Positions 33,206 to 46,400 of a stretch of DNA of 58,821 nt are shown here, one piece after another (the stretch's first letter is position 1; each line of letters begins with the position of its first letter). This DNA is from Gonium pectorale (lineage: Eukaryota > Chlorophyta > Chlorophyceae > Chlamydomonadales > Volvocaceae): NCBI GenBank assembly GCA_001584585.1, contig LSYV01000003.1:3100332-3159152 (forward strand), in the 5' to 3' direction. Below the pieces are notes generated by a model. That model saw only the letters and a list, made by a program, of their open reading frames with translations, did not search any database and was not told the origin of the DNA. The translations under genes were made by a program, and so were the position numbers.

Positions 33206-35922
33206 TGCCAAGTCGACTCTCTACCGCTGCGTACATACACCATCACCAATCTGCAGTTATGCTCGGCAGGGGCCCGGCCGTCGCTAACGGCCTCAGCCCC
33301 GGTGCCAACCTCATCGGTACCAACCATGCGAGCCTTGTGGCTCCCCAGGTAAGATCCTTCACGCACTGACACAAACCGTACCACCAGCGCACCTGTGTGT
33401 GACTGACAAAACCCACCGACCTTTCCAACCAACCGCTTTCAGGACCCTGGGCAAGACTGCAAAGAGCGCCCAATGCAGCGAAGTGTTCGTAAGGAACGCG
33501 CAGAGCCAGTGGGTTCAAGAAGCGCCTCGAAAGCTCAGTCATGAAACTGTGAAAAGCGACGAAATGCAGCGAGAGAATCTCCCTTGAACAACATGTTTGC
33601 TCCTAACGGTCGTGTTAAACCACTCTATTCTATACACGCTTTCAGACTCTGTCGCCCTTACGCGACCCGCCCGCCATTGCTCGCTGGACCATCCTTCGAT
33701 TCCCCGCTCGACCCACGGCCCAAGCAGCATACGCGGGCGATACGGGGCTCCCGCCGCCGGCGGATCCCCAACATGGGCGCTAAACGCCCCACACGATGAA
33801 AGCCAGCGGATCCAGCCGGTACAGGTTGCCTCCGTGTCACGTGTGTTTCCGGTGCAGCGGAACCCTCACAACCCATGCACACAACCCATGCACGCGCTCC
33901 GCCCGTGCGCCCACGCCAGCCCACGCGCAATGCTCCGCAATGATCTCGCTTTGGAGCAAACAAGGGTTCAGTAGGACCCCTCACAGGAGGTCCTCAGACG
34001 CGCAGCTCAGATTCTTCTTCCCAAAAGCCTCTCCTGCGAGCCAGTACACGCTCTCCGTTCTATCCTTCCGGACTCAGTTACGACAACAGTGCGATTCTAG
34101 GGCCGGAGCGCACGCCCTTGGCGTACGATAATGGCACCCAAGCGGCAGTGCACGGACAAGTAAGTTGCTGGTAGCTGGCCAGGAGAGCTGGCCCAAAGCC
34201 AAGAAACACATAGGCTACGGGAGGGATCCTTATGACGCAGCGGCTACCCTTACGACCCAAGGGTTCCTCCTCCAAAAGCCGTTGAACCAGGGCGCACCGG
34301 GGGACCAAAGCCGGGCTTGAAGCAGCACCGGCAGGGATACGCGGATCCCCACTGTTGCGCCCATACTCAGCAAGCCCAACGCTGGCAATGCACGGCGAGC
34401 CACATTGGTGCCGTAGAAGCCGCCGAAACGCAGGCGCGGCACACCTGCCCTGCCCTGCCCGCAAACAAGATCCCAGGACGGCACACGAGGCGGTGCGCCC
34501 CAAAGGCGCACAGGCATTTCAGCCTCGCAGGTGCACGCCGGGGGTCTCTCTCTTTGTGCACCGGATACTTTAAGTGCCACAAAGGGACGGAAGGGGTGCA
34601 GATCAGGACCAAAATTCCCCCCCCCGGAAGGCAAGCTGCCCAGGCAGACGCCTGCTCAGTGTGCGGACGCGTGGGGCTGCCCGCCTCGCCTCCGCGGCTA
34701 AGCTAACATATCCATCCGCGGCTCAACGGTATTAACAAAAAGGCCCCATCCGCAACCTCGAGCGGGTAGGTTTATCAAACATGCAATTCCAAGATTGATT
34801 GCGCCGTATGCACAGATGCGGGCGCAAGCGGTTCAAGACACCCCTCCACCACCGCGCTTGTGACTCCCAACCCTGAAAGTCCTGCAGCACAGCCGCCCGC
34901 TGCGCTCCAAACAAATAAACGTTGTGCACCGCACTATCGCACCCCGCAAACCCCTACCGCGCCCGCAAGGCTCTCCTCTGACCCGACCCCCAGCGCGCGC
35001 CAACGGACGGGCTCTCCTGTCGCCCTGCGCTACCGGTACAGTGGGGGGCCGAGGGTTCAACCCGGCAGACTCACTCAGCAGCCCTCTTTTTTCATCCCTA
35101 GAGCGCACCACGGTCCAGTAACAAGCCGATGAATGATAAAAGTGCGACGTGCTGGCCCATTCCAGGACCCCGTAACTGCCCAACCCGCCCACATGCGCGC
35201 TGGCAGGCGCAACGCTCCCCAGACTGCGCCGCACCGGCATCGCGGGCATGCGTGCGCAGCCCAGGGTGCGAAACGGCGCAACTCGGCGAGCGCAGCCGCG
35301 CCACCGAAAGCCGCCGAGCGACCCCTCATGGGACAGCCCATGCGGGGCATAGCCGCGTGTGCGCCGCACCGGTACCCGTACCGGAGCTACCTGCCGCGCC
35401 CGGCAAGGCAAACGCATCAACCAGGTGCTGTCCTTTCCAGTCGAAGTGGGGTCATGGAGCACCCACGGGGCCCCTCCACCGGGCGCGATGCACACGACCA
35501 CAAGCCACAAGCGGCGCCGCACCAACACGCACGGTACACGCCTGCCGCAAACGTCTTGGTCTTTATAACTTCAGATAAAACATTTGCACGGTGCAGTTGC
35601 TTGACTTAAGCAAAAGCTCCCTTTCTGTGCATTCCTCGCCCCCACATGCGGTGCGCGCGAATCTCCCCGCACCAACTTCGCCCGCTGCGAGATCCTTCAC
35701 CCCCAAACCGGAGGGCTCTGTCAGGCCCAGCGCCCTGGTGCTGCAATGCGCGCGCCCCGCAAATTCCAAGACACAATGAACGAAACCCCGCCACTGAATG
35801 CTACATGGTAACAAGCCATTGAGTCCCCGCCTAGGCACCGGGCCGCCGTCCCCTGCGGCACCGCATTAAGGGCTGCGACTCTCGCGGCCCGGCATGCCGC
35901 CAGGCGCGTGCGCATTGCCACG

Positions 35923-38900
35923 CTAGGTCTGGGAGGCACCTGCGGCTGCTACGGCTGCTGACGCTTGTGAAGCCGCTCCCTCGCCCCTGGCAGTAGCCCC
36001 GGCCAGCCCAAGCATCCAGGGGTGGCGCAGTAGCTGCATCGCAGAGGGGCGCTCTGCGGGGTCCGCCGCCAGCGCGCTGCGGATGAAGTCGCGCGCGCCC
36101 GCGGACAGAGTCCGGGGCAGCGGCGGCGGGAGCACCAGTCGCAGCACGTGATCGGGGAGGGCCGCCGCCGCCGCGTCATCAGCGTCGGGGTCGGCGCCCG
36201 GGCCACGTCCGGCCACGCCGGCGGCGGCCGCCGCCGCTGCGGCGGATATGCCCCCTTCCGCGAAAGGAGGGAAGCCGAGGAGCAGCTCATAAGCAAGGAT
36301 GCCGGAGCTCCAGACATCCTGGGTGCAGAGGAGGGCCGGAGGAGGGTGGGCGGTATGCATGTGGCAACTGCCAAGGCAGGTGGCGGCTGCTGCTGCTGCA
36401 GGCGCTGGACGCGAGGCGAACGCTTACCCTCTGCGCAGCCTGCGGCAGGGAGTCAGTACATTCTGCTGCAGGACAATCATTCCCCAGGCAACATGCAATG
36501 CGCAGCATCCGCGGACTTGGGGCCATGGGAAAGTGACCGTGGGTCGCCGCCCTGCGTAACCTACCGCAGCGTACGTGTAGGCCAGGTCGAGGCGCTCCTT
36601 ATTCTGGAATGCGCTCGTCTTGATGGGGCAGCGACTGACCTCAGGCGCCTGATTGGTGGAGGAGCAGGGCCGCGGGCCACGTCAGGCCAGGGTGCTTGAA
36701 AGCTTGCTCGCACCAAGACGGGTGTTGGAAGCTCACAGCATGCCTGCACGAGCCCTTTTGCACTTGACGCGACGCAGGCCTGTAAGAGCGGTTTACCGGT
36801 GGCCGCCCAAAGGGCAAGAGTGCGCAAGCCCGCGTGCCTGCCAGAACACAGTGCACATTCTAAGAGAGCCCAAGCCCGCAACGTTCGCAGCCGGCCTGTC
36901 TTACCATGTAATCCACTGCGGGCGAGGGCAGCGGTGGTGGCGGACGCACCCATGGCGGCAGCGACAGCACGGCGGGACGGGTGCAGAACAGGGTATTGTC
37001 AGTTCCAGAAGCGGAAAGTGGTACGGAGAGAAGACGTGGAACACTGCAGCATTGCAGGGGATCATTCGAGGAGGGCCATGCTTGCGTGTCGAGTAGTATT
37101 CAGTAGGAGCCGGGCTCGCAACACGGCGTCACGGTATCATATTGCCCGGCCCGGGACTCCAGGCCGGGCGTGGGGCCCTTTGCTGCGGTACTCACGTGTG
37201 CCCGTCCGTGTAACGGCCCGTTCCCGGCAGAGGTCAATGGAGACGCCGAAATCCTGTGGCACGGCGGACCGGCGAGCGTCTGGTTAGTTAAGGGCAAAGG
37301 AGCGGGCGAGGCAAGGCCAGGACAACCGTGACGGAGGAGAACCGGCCTCGCGGGCACAGCGGAGGCTAGCAAAGCGCACGAGACGGAGAGCTCGGGCAAG
37401 GAACTTCTGCACACGGCCATGTGAATACAAATACTTTTCCAAGCACCCGCCTAGCGCACGAGCCCCGCTGCCAGGCTCAGCCCCCCCGTTGCCGCGCGTC
37501 GCCTGCCCCGCCCCCGCAGCTCCCCGCCCAGCCCGGGGCCGGGGGCCCCGGCGCCCACGCCGCTCCTCACGCCCTGCGCTGCTCACCGCCAGCTTGAGCT
37601 CCCAGTCGGACGTGAACAGAATGTTCTCGGGCTGTGGGGCGGCGGGGCAGAGGCACGGGAGCGGCAACGCGGCGCCGCCAGTTACACCGCGTCGGGGAAG
37701 AGCCACACGACTTCTTGGAGGGCGGCACGTGCGGGTAGCAGCGGGAGGCTCGAGGTTTCGGCGCGCAGCGGCATCCGTTGCCGCCCTCACTTGCCCTCTC
37801 TGGCCCTGCCCGCCCCACGCGGTGGGGGCCTCCATACCACACCATCGCAAACCGACTCACCTTGATGTCGCGGTGGCAGATGCCCCGGGAGTGCAGGTAG
37901 GCCAGCGCCGAAAGGAAGGGAGCCAGGACCACACGCGCCAGCTGCTCCTCGCCCAGCGGCCGCCCCCGCGCGCGGTGGATGGCGTGCAGGTCGCCGCGCG
38001 CCGCCCATTCCTGCACCATCACCAGGTACTTGCCGTCCTGCGGCGTGGTGGGCGGGGTGGCGGGCAGGCATGGGAGCGCGGGCAAGGGTGGGCCCAGGAC
38101 GGCTGTGCTAGATTGGAGATTGGTACGGCCATCCGGCGGGAGTGCCCCGCGCTGCGCGAAGCGTGCGGTTGCCGAGCCGATGCGCATCTCACTCAGCGGC
38201 AGAGGGCGCGACGCAAGCGACCGCCATCTGCGGGCTGAGGTAGCCGTACCATGGCCTATGGCCGGTGAGGCGGGCGGGAGGCCAGGAGGCAGGAACATAC
38301 CGTCCCAGCACATGGGCCCGCCCTGCTGCGAGGCCCCGGCGTTGACTCTGCCACTGGCGCCGGAATCTCTGGACGTGTTCGAAGGCCTGTCTGCGGCGTG
38401 TCCCGCCCCTCCTCACCTGGAACGCGCCGTACAGCGCTGCGATGTGCGGGTGCACCAGGGATGCGTGGATCTGGATCTCCCTTGCCAGCATGTGCAGTGT
38501 GTTCTCCGGAACCTGATCCAGCATGTAGATCTTGAGGGCGACGGTGCAGCCGGAGTGCTGGCAGCGGGCCTGCGGTGGCATTAGGGGCGGCGACGGTGGG
38601 GTCGACATCGAGTCCTCCTGGGGCACGCCCGGACGAGCAGAGGCCTCACGGGAGCACACATGCGTAGCACACGTGCAGCCGTCTTCTCGCAGCCGAAACA
38701 CGCATGGCACTTGCGGTGCAGCCACTCGCCATTCGTCCCGCCTGTAAGGCCTAAGCAACAGACGTGCGCGCACGGGGCCAATCGCCTGGGTAGTCTGCAT
38801 CAGCTGCCGCAAAAGTCATCGAGATACACCTTGCCAAACGGGAGGCGGCCGCCCAATGCGCAGAGCGAGGGTGGACGCAACCCCACGGGGCCGCAAGGGA

Positions 38901-40073
38901 CTGCGACTCGCGGCCCGAGGAGCCCCGTCTCGCCTTGTATACGGCGCTGATGGGACCCTTGTACATGCGGGCGACAAACGCGTAGTCGTCCATCTGCCAA
39001 ATGGACCGTTGCATCTCTGACGGGGTGGCGGGGGACGTCGCCAGCAGGACCGGACCCTCGCTGCCGCCCACGGCCTCGGGCTCCAACCCCGTAGCCGCCT
39101 CTACCACCGACACCGGCGCCGAATCTGCCCGGCAGCCTGAGGCACCGGAGGCCGTGGCCGCTTCTGCCGCTGCGGCAGTAACGGAGGCGGCCAATGCAGC
39201 AACAGATTGGGTGCGGCTTTGCCCGCCGAGGCCACCGACACGCTCGGGCACGGCGCCCGACAGGGCTCCCACAGTGCCCCACGATTTAGCTCGGGTCGAG
39301 CTAGCCGCCAGTGCCGCTGAAAGCCGGACCGGGTTGATGGGACTACGCATTGAGGCCGCGGACAAATGGCCTATTGAGGAGATGCTGTTGCTCATTTGGG
39401 ACGCGGCTCGAATGCTTGCCTCGTTGCTGTTTGCCTCTGCTGCCTCCGCTGCGGCCATCAGCAGAACCATCGGCGGCTGGGAGCTTGCGCGCATCAGGGC
39501 GGAAGGCGGCGCCGCCGTTGATACGGGGGCGGCGCCAGCGGTGCCGGAGTTCATCATACCGCCGAAGGTAGTGCCCCCGCTGCCACTATTACCGCTGCTG
39601 CTGCTGAGCTCTGTGTGGCCGTAGGGACTGCGCGAGCTGGGTACGGGCGCGGAGATTGTGGCACCCAGGCCGCACGGTTTGACCGGAGACTCCAGGTTGC
39701 CTAGGTTGCTGCCTCCCGCCGGCGATCGGCAGTTGTGTTCCCCGCCGCCCCTTGTGCGGCGTGCGACTGAGAGGAGCGCCGGCAATCGAAGCGGTTGGGG
39801 CGCGTCGGCTGCGACGCCGTCGGCAGCGGGGGAGGCCGGTCGGCTGCCGTCACGACACGCAGAGGTACGCTGAGACAGCGCGTTGAGCTTTGGAAGAAGG
39901 CGATTGCCGTAGTAAGTATTGGCGCTGGTGCACTGGAGCACGGAGACACCCTGAAATGCACTTCCGGCACGGGCCCGCGCCCCATTTGAGGGCTGCAAAG
40001 ACGTCCATGGCGGCATGTCCGACCCGATTGTTTCAGTTTGAGCGCGACCTGGGGAACGCGAATGGGCCACCAT
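35923..40073 (-). CDS. Ser/Thr protein kinase, Aurora/CALK-like green-algal type
   Basis: Eight exons (40073-38934, 38569-38417, 38037-37861, 37631-37587, 37253-37196, 36915-36905, 36648-36565, 36318-35923) splice in phase to 687 aa. Residues 1-~360 are a Ser/Ala/Gly-rich N-terminal region. The kinase domain follows: a degenerate glycine loop (MYKGPISAVYK), VALK with Lys393, αC Glu411, CHRDIKPEN with catalytic Asp488, DFG 506-508, TRTGTLDYMAPEV with APE 529-531, then DVWSSGILAYELLLGFPPF. The loop, the GTLDYMAPE segment and the GILAYELL-GFPPF segment are those of Aurora-like kinases, including Chlamydomonas CALK, which acts in flagellar shortening; orthology is not shown. Exon 1 ends at a GC donor (AAG|GCGAGA), and the LDYM codons come from an 11-nt exon. 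The start is uncertain; MPPWTS about 57 nt downstream is an alternative. Confidence 0.9.
36905..36915 (-). other. 11-nt micro-exon of the kinase gene
   Basis: TGGATTACATG sits between CCCGCAG and GTAAGA. Together with the last C of the previous exon it encodes Leu-Asp-Tyr-Met of the invariant activation segment (GT-LDYM-APEV). Without it the frame breaks and the motif is lost, so the exon is strongly supported despite its size. Confidence 0.85.
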
Positions 40074-43000
40074 CCGTCCGTAAGCATGAAGTTCAGCCAG
40101 ATGGCAGAAAATGGTAAAAGGACGATGTCAATGTTGATGATTCTACACCGCAGTCGCAAAGATTCAAGGAGTCGGGAATGCGTTATCGCCTCACCGTCCC
40201 CGCATGAATTTAACACGTCTGTATTCATCACGACGTCCGTTGTTCTGTCTTATCGCAAGCGACAGCGCTTTTCAGCATTTCAGTCTATCCACACTCAGGA
40301 TTGCCCTCTGCCGTGCATTTACAGTTTCCCAAGATACTGCATTTGCGCGTAGGTGGGCGCGCTGCAAGCCGTTGCGGCACCTGTTTGCCGGGAACACACT
40401 TGCACGAGCTGCGAACCGCAGGCTAATACAACGCTGTTGATGCAGCTGAGTGTTTGGCTGGCTTTCTGTCCAGCGTTGCACCAAAGCCCGCTCCGCGCTC
40501 CCGATGCCTCGTACTGTCGTGCAGCTGAACCCCATGCAGCCCAATGCACCCATGTGCTTTGCTCTTGCTTGACAACATGCCCGAGCTCTCGGGCATATTG
40601 ATGCTGTGCTCAAGAACTTGCTGCCACTGCAGGAGGGCCATGAGTTTGCAATTTGGGTAGTATCGATGACCTACGTCGCACACCAACAAGCTTGATAACA
40701 TACAGTGTCGTCTTCCGGGTATTACTTTTTAATGATAAGGTTGAACCGTAACGTTGAAACTGTAGTAGCACCTTGGGATGCGTACATGCTGCCCATAGTT
40801 CACATCAGCATCAGTTGTGTCAACCAGTCAAGCATGTGACACACCCTGCCCACGTGCAACGGAAACAGGACACGCCGGGCTAGCCCTAAAGGAATCAGAT
40901 CAATGTATCGTAGCAACGACTTTGCATCTTAGCTCCTTACCTAGCGCAGCAGTGCCTGGCAGGTGCTCGCGTTTCCCTCGCACGCAGCCCGATGAGGCCC
41001 CAGCCACGCTCAGCTCCGTATGCAGAGGGGGCCACTCGACATGGAAGGTAGCTCCATGCTCTCTAGCTGTGCGTCTAGGCTGTCTATGAAGCCGTCCCGC
41101 AGGTGCTGGTGCTTGTCAGGGCCCGCGGCCGTCACGGCGTGACCGCGTTTCATGCTGGTAGATGGTTAATTTCGCCCGACTGTCTGCGGAACAAGAGCTC
41201 ATGCACGCACCCGAACCCATGACGTGCGTTGTGTCAAAAAAAGAGAACCAGAAACGGAAACGTTGTGTCACGTCATATGCGGTATGGGTGTATGGCTGGT
41301 CTGGCTGCCTGACTGGCACTGCTGTTATGCTTGTTGCTAGCTTGTTGGCCGGAAGGTGTGAGGAGGATACTAGTGGGAGCAGGTTTGCTAGCTTGTTGCC
41401 GTTTGAAGACGGAGCTTCGGGGACCTGCGGCTGTGGACGCAGCAAAGCACGTACAGTACTTCCTCACGTAACCTACGCAACGGCTCCATGCAGCAGGCAG
41501 CTCACGGACAGCTGAGTTGCGCGGCAGGCAGGTCCCCCGCTGCCGAGGGCGGCGCGCACAAACGGCTAGCGCCAGCGCAGGCGAAACCTCAAACTGGACA
41601 GCGCCGAAATGCATGAGGGGCCGGGGCCCCAAGCGATACCAATCTATCCATGCGAGCAATGACCCGCAGTCCGCCATTCTTCGGCGCAGCAGGACGGTTC
41701 GTACAGGACATGCGGCCGATAAAGCACTATGCAGACAGCACGTGCACATGAACAGTATGATGCCGCCCGGTCAACGTTACTACCAACTGTTACCGTCACC
41801 ACCGTCAAACTATCGCTGGGTCCGATCCACTGAAGGTGCCACGACGCCTCGCACGAACAGGCGAGGCAGCCCACTCGACGCACAACGGCCATGCCTTCGA
41901 AGCTACAAATTCCACACCCTTGCCTACCCTACAGATGTATAGCTGCACATGTCGTAAATAGCGCATGCCCCTCAGCAGTTCTAGCTTGGTCCCACGACGC
42001 CCGCCGGACCATACCGACCAGAAGGCGCACCCAAACATTTCTCTGCACTTGAATTCCAGCCGAACCCCAGCACATCCGCTGTTACCCCGCACGGCATAAC
42101 TACACGCCAGCAAGCGAATGCCGGCCTTCGCAGCTTCGTTCGGCCCCAAACCGCTAATAGGGGCGTCACCGGGCCCACTCAATCGGGACATGATAAATTG
42201 GCGAAGGTTTACGCTCAGCCGGGGGGCAGCCGGGGACAGGCGCCGCCATGCCGGTCAACGCATGCTGCCCCTTGGACGCCGGACATCGCAAGGGGCCGCA
42301 TGCCGGGCCGACTTCAGCCGGGCCGCCGCTGCACCACGTCCAGTAAGCGCCGCCACCGCGCCAGGCCTACAATGCAGCTTGCCATAAGTGATCAACTGAT
42401 CATTGAGCCGCCGGGGAGGGGTGCAATGTCGAGACACTACCAGAGCATGGGCAGCAGGTCGGCTCGCCGAATACCAAGTGACAACATGCGAATCAAGGGC
42501 ATGCACTCGCCAGGCTCGTCCCAGACCGCAGGGTCCTGAGCTGATTGCAGTCATTAGAAACGCCATTCCCCACCCGCAAGCGCCAGGTTTAAGCATCACG
42601 CTTGCCCCCGTGTCAGAGGTCCCACCACTCATTCGCAGCTGCGGGCACACGTGCCCCACACCCACTTGCACTGCCGCACACGCCGTCTACACCCGCGCAC
42701 CCGTGGGGAAGGCCACGTTCTATCCAACACGCGTGCCACCCCGCCTACGCAGCAAGCCGGCAGAACGCATGGACGCGTCCGCATCGCCGTGCCCAAGTGG
42801 ACGCGCCCAGGTGGACGTGCCCAAGTGGACGCGTTCAGGCTGACGTGCCCAGGTGGACGCGCCCAAGTGGACGCGCCCAGGCGGACGCCGCCAGCTGCTC
42901 ATCAGCAACACTCACGCTCGGGGCAGGCGCGCCAGTAGCGGAGCTTCCCTCAGCGGGGTGCTGCGGCGGAGCGCAGCCCGGCGCCCCGGCCCCACCCACC

Positions 43001-43443
43001 TGCAGCCCGGCCCCGGCTCCCACCTCGACCGGCCACCCGACCAGGCGCGGGACCACTCGCTCGCCGGCCCCCGGCAGTTGTCCCTCCGTAAAACCTCCGC
43101 ATCACGTCACGCCCATACAGTTAGCTCTGGTGTCGGGAATCCTCGAGCGCAGCGCTAGCGAGCCCCATTCATGCCACCCAGCTAACCGTACCGCCAATCC
43201 CTACACGTCGCCCGGCGTGGATATGATAACTACGTTCGGGGCGTTGTATATTTGCCTCACCGGCGGCGGCCGTGCGCCGCGGACTACAGCTATGAGCGCG
43301 GCCGCCTGCCGCCATGGGCGCCCGGCGGGTATCCCCGCCTCCACACGGCCTGGCGGTTCGCCCCTCCGATTATCCGAGGATCATCCGGGCTTGTGGCCCA
43401 ACCGGGATCCAGGGACGCGTGCAGGCTGGCGCTACGCCCGCTG
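40074..43443. other. Intergenic: kinase promoter side and 3' side of the 1455-aa gene
   Basis: No gene with splice logic was found. The stretch contains a 7 x 14-bp minisatellite (42791-42888). The segment 42900-43060 has exon-like composition on the minus strand and could hold an alternative last exon of the 1455-aa gene. Confidence 0.4.
42791..42888. repeat. Minisatellite, 7 x 14 bp
   Basis: Seven contiguous 14-bp units follow the consensus GCCCAAGTGGACGC, alternating with GCCCAGGTGGACGC/T variants; the fourth unit is the most diverged. It is intergenic. Confidence 0.9.
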
Positions 43444-46400
43444 CTAGCGCCGCCGGCCGCCGCCGCAACGACTGCTCACCTCCGCACCACCACTCCCTCC
43501 CGCAGGCCCGCCGAGCACCAGACCCGCCCCGCTGCTATTGCTGCTGTCACCACGGTCGGCGGGCGAGCTGCCGGCGGGCGGTACGTCCCCGTCGTGCTGG
43601 AGTGCCAACGGCGCAAAGCCCGCGTTGGACTCGGCCTGCACCGCCCCACGGCGCCGGCGTGTGTTGTCCTCCCCATCCGCTTCCAAAGCGCCCTGCGCGA
43701 CCTTGTCCGGGCAGCCAGCGGTCGACGAGTACGGTTCGTGCCTGCCGCCAGCGCCGGCGCTACCGGCGGAACCAACCCCGCCACCGTCGCCACGGTCGAG
43801 TCGGCGAAAATCCAGCCCCGGATCCCACGTATGCGCCGGGGGCGGCGGCAGTCCGCGACCGGGCCGCCCGCCGAAGCCGCCTGCGCCAGCGCCCTGCGAC
43901 AGGAGCCCCGCCTGCTGCTGAGCCGCCGCCAGAGCCTCCAGCTGTTGCAAGGGCACTACACTGCCGGGCGGCCCCAGGCTGCCGACCTCAGCCCCCTGCT
44001 GCTGCTGTTGCTGGCGGCCCCTGCGCGTCCCTGCCCCTGTCTGCGGGCCGCCAACCGAGGGCAGCTCGCCCGCTAGGGCGGACACGACGGCGCCGCCACG
44101 TGAGTGTCGTCCCGCCAGCAGCGCCACCTGCGAGGAGACGGTGCTGTCCGCATAGGCGCTGCTGAGCTGCATCAGCTCGTGCGACAGCGCGGCGCGCAGC
44201 TGGGCAGCAGCAGCCGAATGCGCCGCGCCAGCGGCGCCGCTGGCGGCACTGGCAGCGCTGGCTGTTGCGCGGTGCATCTGCTGCGGCAGCGCCAACGGCA
44301 GGCGCCCCGTAGAGGCAAGGGACTCCAGCGCCGCCATAGACAGGGCGGCATCGTCGCGCTGTGGCTCCTCCCCCAAGCTTAAACCAGCGCCAGCGCCGGA
44401 GGTGAGGCTGCCTGCAAAGGCCAGGAGCCCGTCGTGGCCCGTGCTGCCAGCCGAGCCTGGCCGGCCACCGCGCGTGGAGCCGGCAACAGGGCCACCGCCG
44501 GCACCATCGTCAACACCCGGCGGCCGTGCTTCAAACCAGCCTGGCATTTTGATGAGCACCTGCTGCTGCTGTTGTTGCTGTTGGTTTTGCTGTTGTTGCC
44601 TCTCGCGTTGGAGAAACAACTGTTGCTGGGCCACCGATGAGCTGCGGCCGGCAGACTGTGGCCGATCGGCGTCGCGTGGAAGCCTGTGCGCCCGGCCCCC
44701 GCCTGGCTCCTCCAGCGGCCCAACTCCGCCTCCCCCTCCGCCCCCGCCGGCGCCGCCCTGACCCGTGCCGCCCTCAGCCCAGGGCTTCAACCGCCGTTGC
44801 TGCTGCTGCTGTTGGCCCAACTGCAACACCAGTCCCTGCTGCGGCCCTTGCTGGTCCCCCTCGACAGGATCAGAGCCAGGGCCACCGCCTGATCCGGTGC
44901 CCCTGCGCTGCTCCCGAAGCACCGCCTCGAACGCCGCCGCCTTCCCGCCTGCCATACGGGTCTGCAGCGCCGCTAGCACGTGCGGCGATAGCCTCACCCC
45001 GCCGCTCAGCAAAGTAGCGGCGGTGCCGGGCGCCGCCGCCGCTAGCGCTGCTAGCTGTGCCTGCTCGGCTGCCGAATCTAGCTGCGCTTGCAGCCGCGGC
45101 GACGGCAATGGCCCGGCTGGGGCGCCAGGTGGCAGCAGCTGCTGCTGTAGGGCTGAGAGCTCTGCAGGCAGGTCGCCTGGGGGCGCGCCGCCCAAACCGC
45201 TGGCCCCGGCGAGCAGGCTGGCAAGAAGGTCGGAGCGGCTGAGCACCTGGGGCGGTACGCCCAGCCCGCCGCCACCACTGCCGCGTTGGAGCAGCTCCAG
45301 CAGCAGTTGGTTCTCCAGGCTCAGAACCTGATAGCAAGGGGCCCATTCAGGTGATCGCGGCTGCTATCTTCAGAGAGACACATGGTGCGTAAAAGAGGGG
45401 AACGCTTTGAGGTCAAACAAATTAGGGTAGGAGGGGGCATGGAGGAGGAGGAGGAGCTTTGAGAGTAATTCCGAAAGGAGCGTATGCTAGGGCAAGGAGC
45501 GGGTGTCAGAAGGCGCGAGCCGAAAACCGCCGGTTGCAGGCACCGTACAGCCGCAGGGCGCTACGGGCACGCCTAAGTGTCGGCGGTCAACGCGACACAC
45601 GAGGCGTTTGGCAAGCACTTTGTGTCGGCTTTGAACTGATTCTCACAATCCCCTGATGCGCACCTGAGCAGCTCCGGGGCCCTCCGCCAGCCAAGGTGCC
45701 TCCACGCGGCCGGCCGCGGCGGCGGCAAGAGCGGCCATCCCTGAAGGCTGCGTAGCCGCGACGCGCGCCCGACCCGCAAGCGCTTCCCCTCGAGCCGCCA
45801 GCGGAGCCACTGTCGGGGCGCGAAGACAGGCAGAAGAATCCGGTCAGCATTTTTAAACATGTTTTGAGCATGCTGTCTCACATACAGGACACACAGGCGG
45901 GCAGGGGTCGATGTGCCCATGCCCGAGGGCGTGCATCCACGGCAGTTGCAAGCGTGTCAACGCCAAGCGAACGCCCCTCTACCACCATGGCCTCACCGGC
46001 TGGTTGTAGGCCGAGCTCCGGCGTCGACCGCTCTGAGGCGCCCTTCGAGGAGCCCGAGCCCTTTCTCCCGAGCAATGCCGCCGCCAGCCCCGCGGGGCCC
46101 GCGTCGCTTCGGTCCTGCCCGCCGCCAAGCGCCTGGCCCGGCCCTCCCGGTAGACCCGCTGCCGCCTGCCCTGACGAGGGGCGCGGCTCCGCAGCCGGCA
46201 GCAGGGGCATCGCCGCTGACGGGGCCGGCGTGAGGCCGCTGCCACCTGCTGTGCCGCTGGCAGAGGGCCTGGCCACGCCCGCGCCGCGCACGGCCGGGCT
46301 GAGGCCGAGGGGGCTTGCCAGGTCGGCTGGCATCCCGCTCTCCTCAGTGCTGAGCCGCCGCTGCTGCGCAGGGCCACGCAGCGGCTGCGCCAGCTGCACT

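Larger units (their letters stand above)
31403..35922. other. Repeat-bearing intergenic stretch between LigB-like and kinase genes
   Basis: This holds the LigB-like gene promoter at the left and the kinase 3' UTR at the right. In between are a ~1.05-kb inverted-repeat element (31812-32862), a perfect 3 x 50-bp tandem (33056-33205), and palindromic GGTACC motifs near 35030 and 35370. Open frames here lack splice logic and recognisable domains. Confidence 0.5.
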
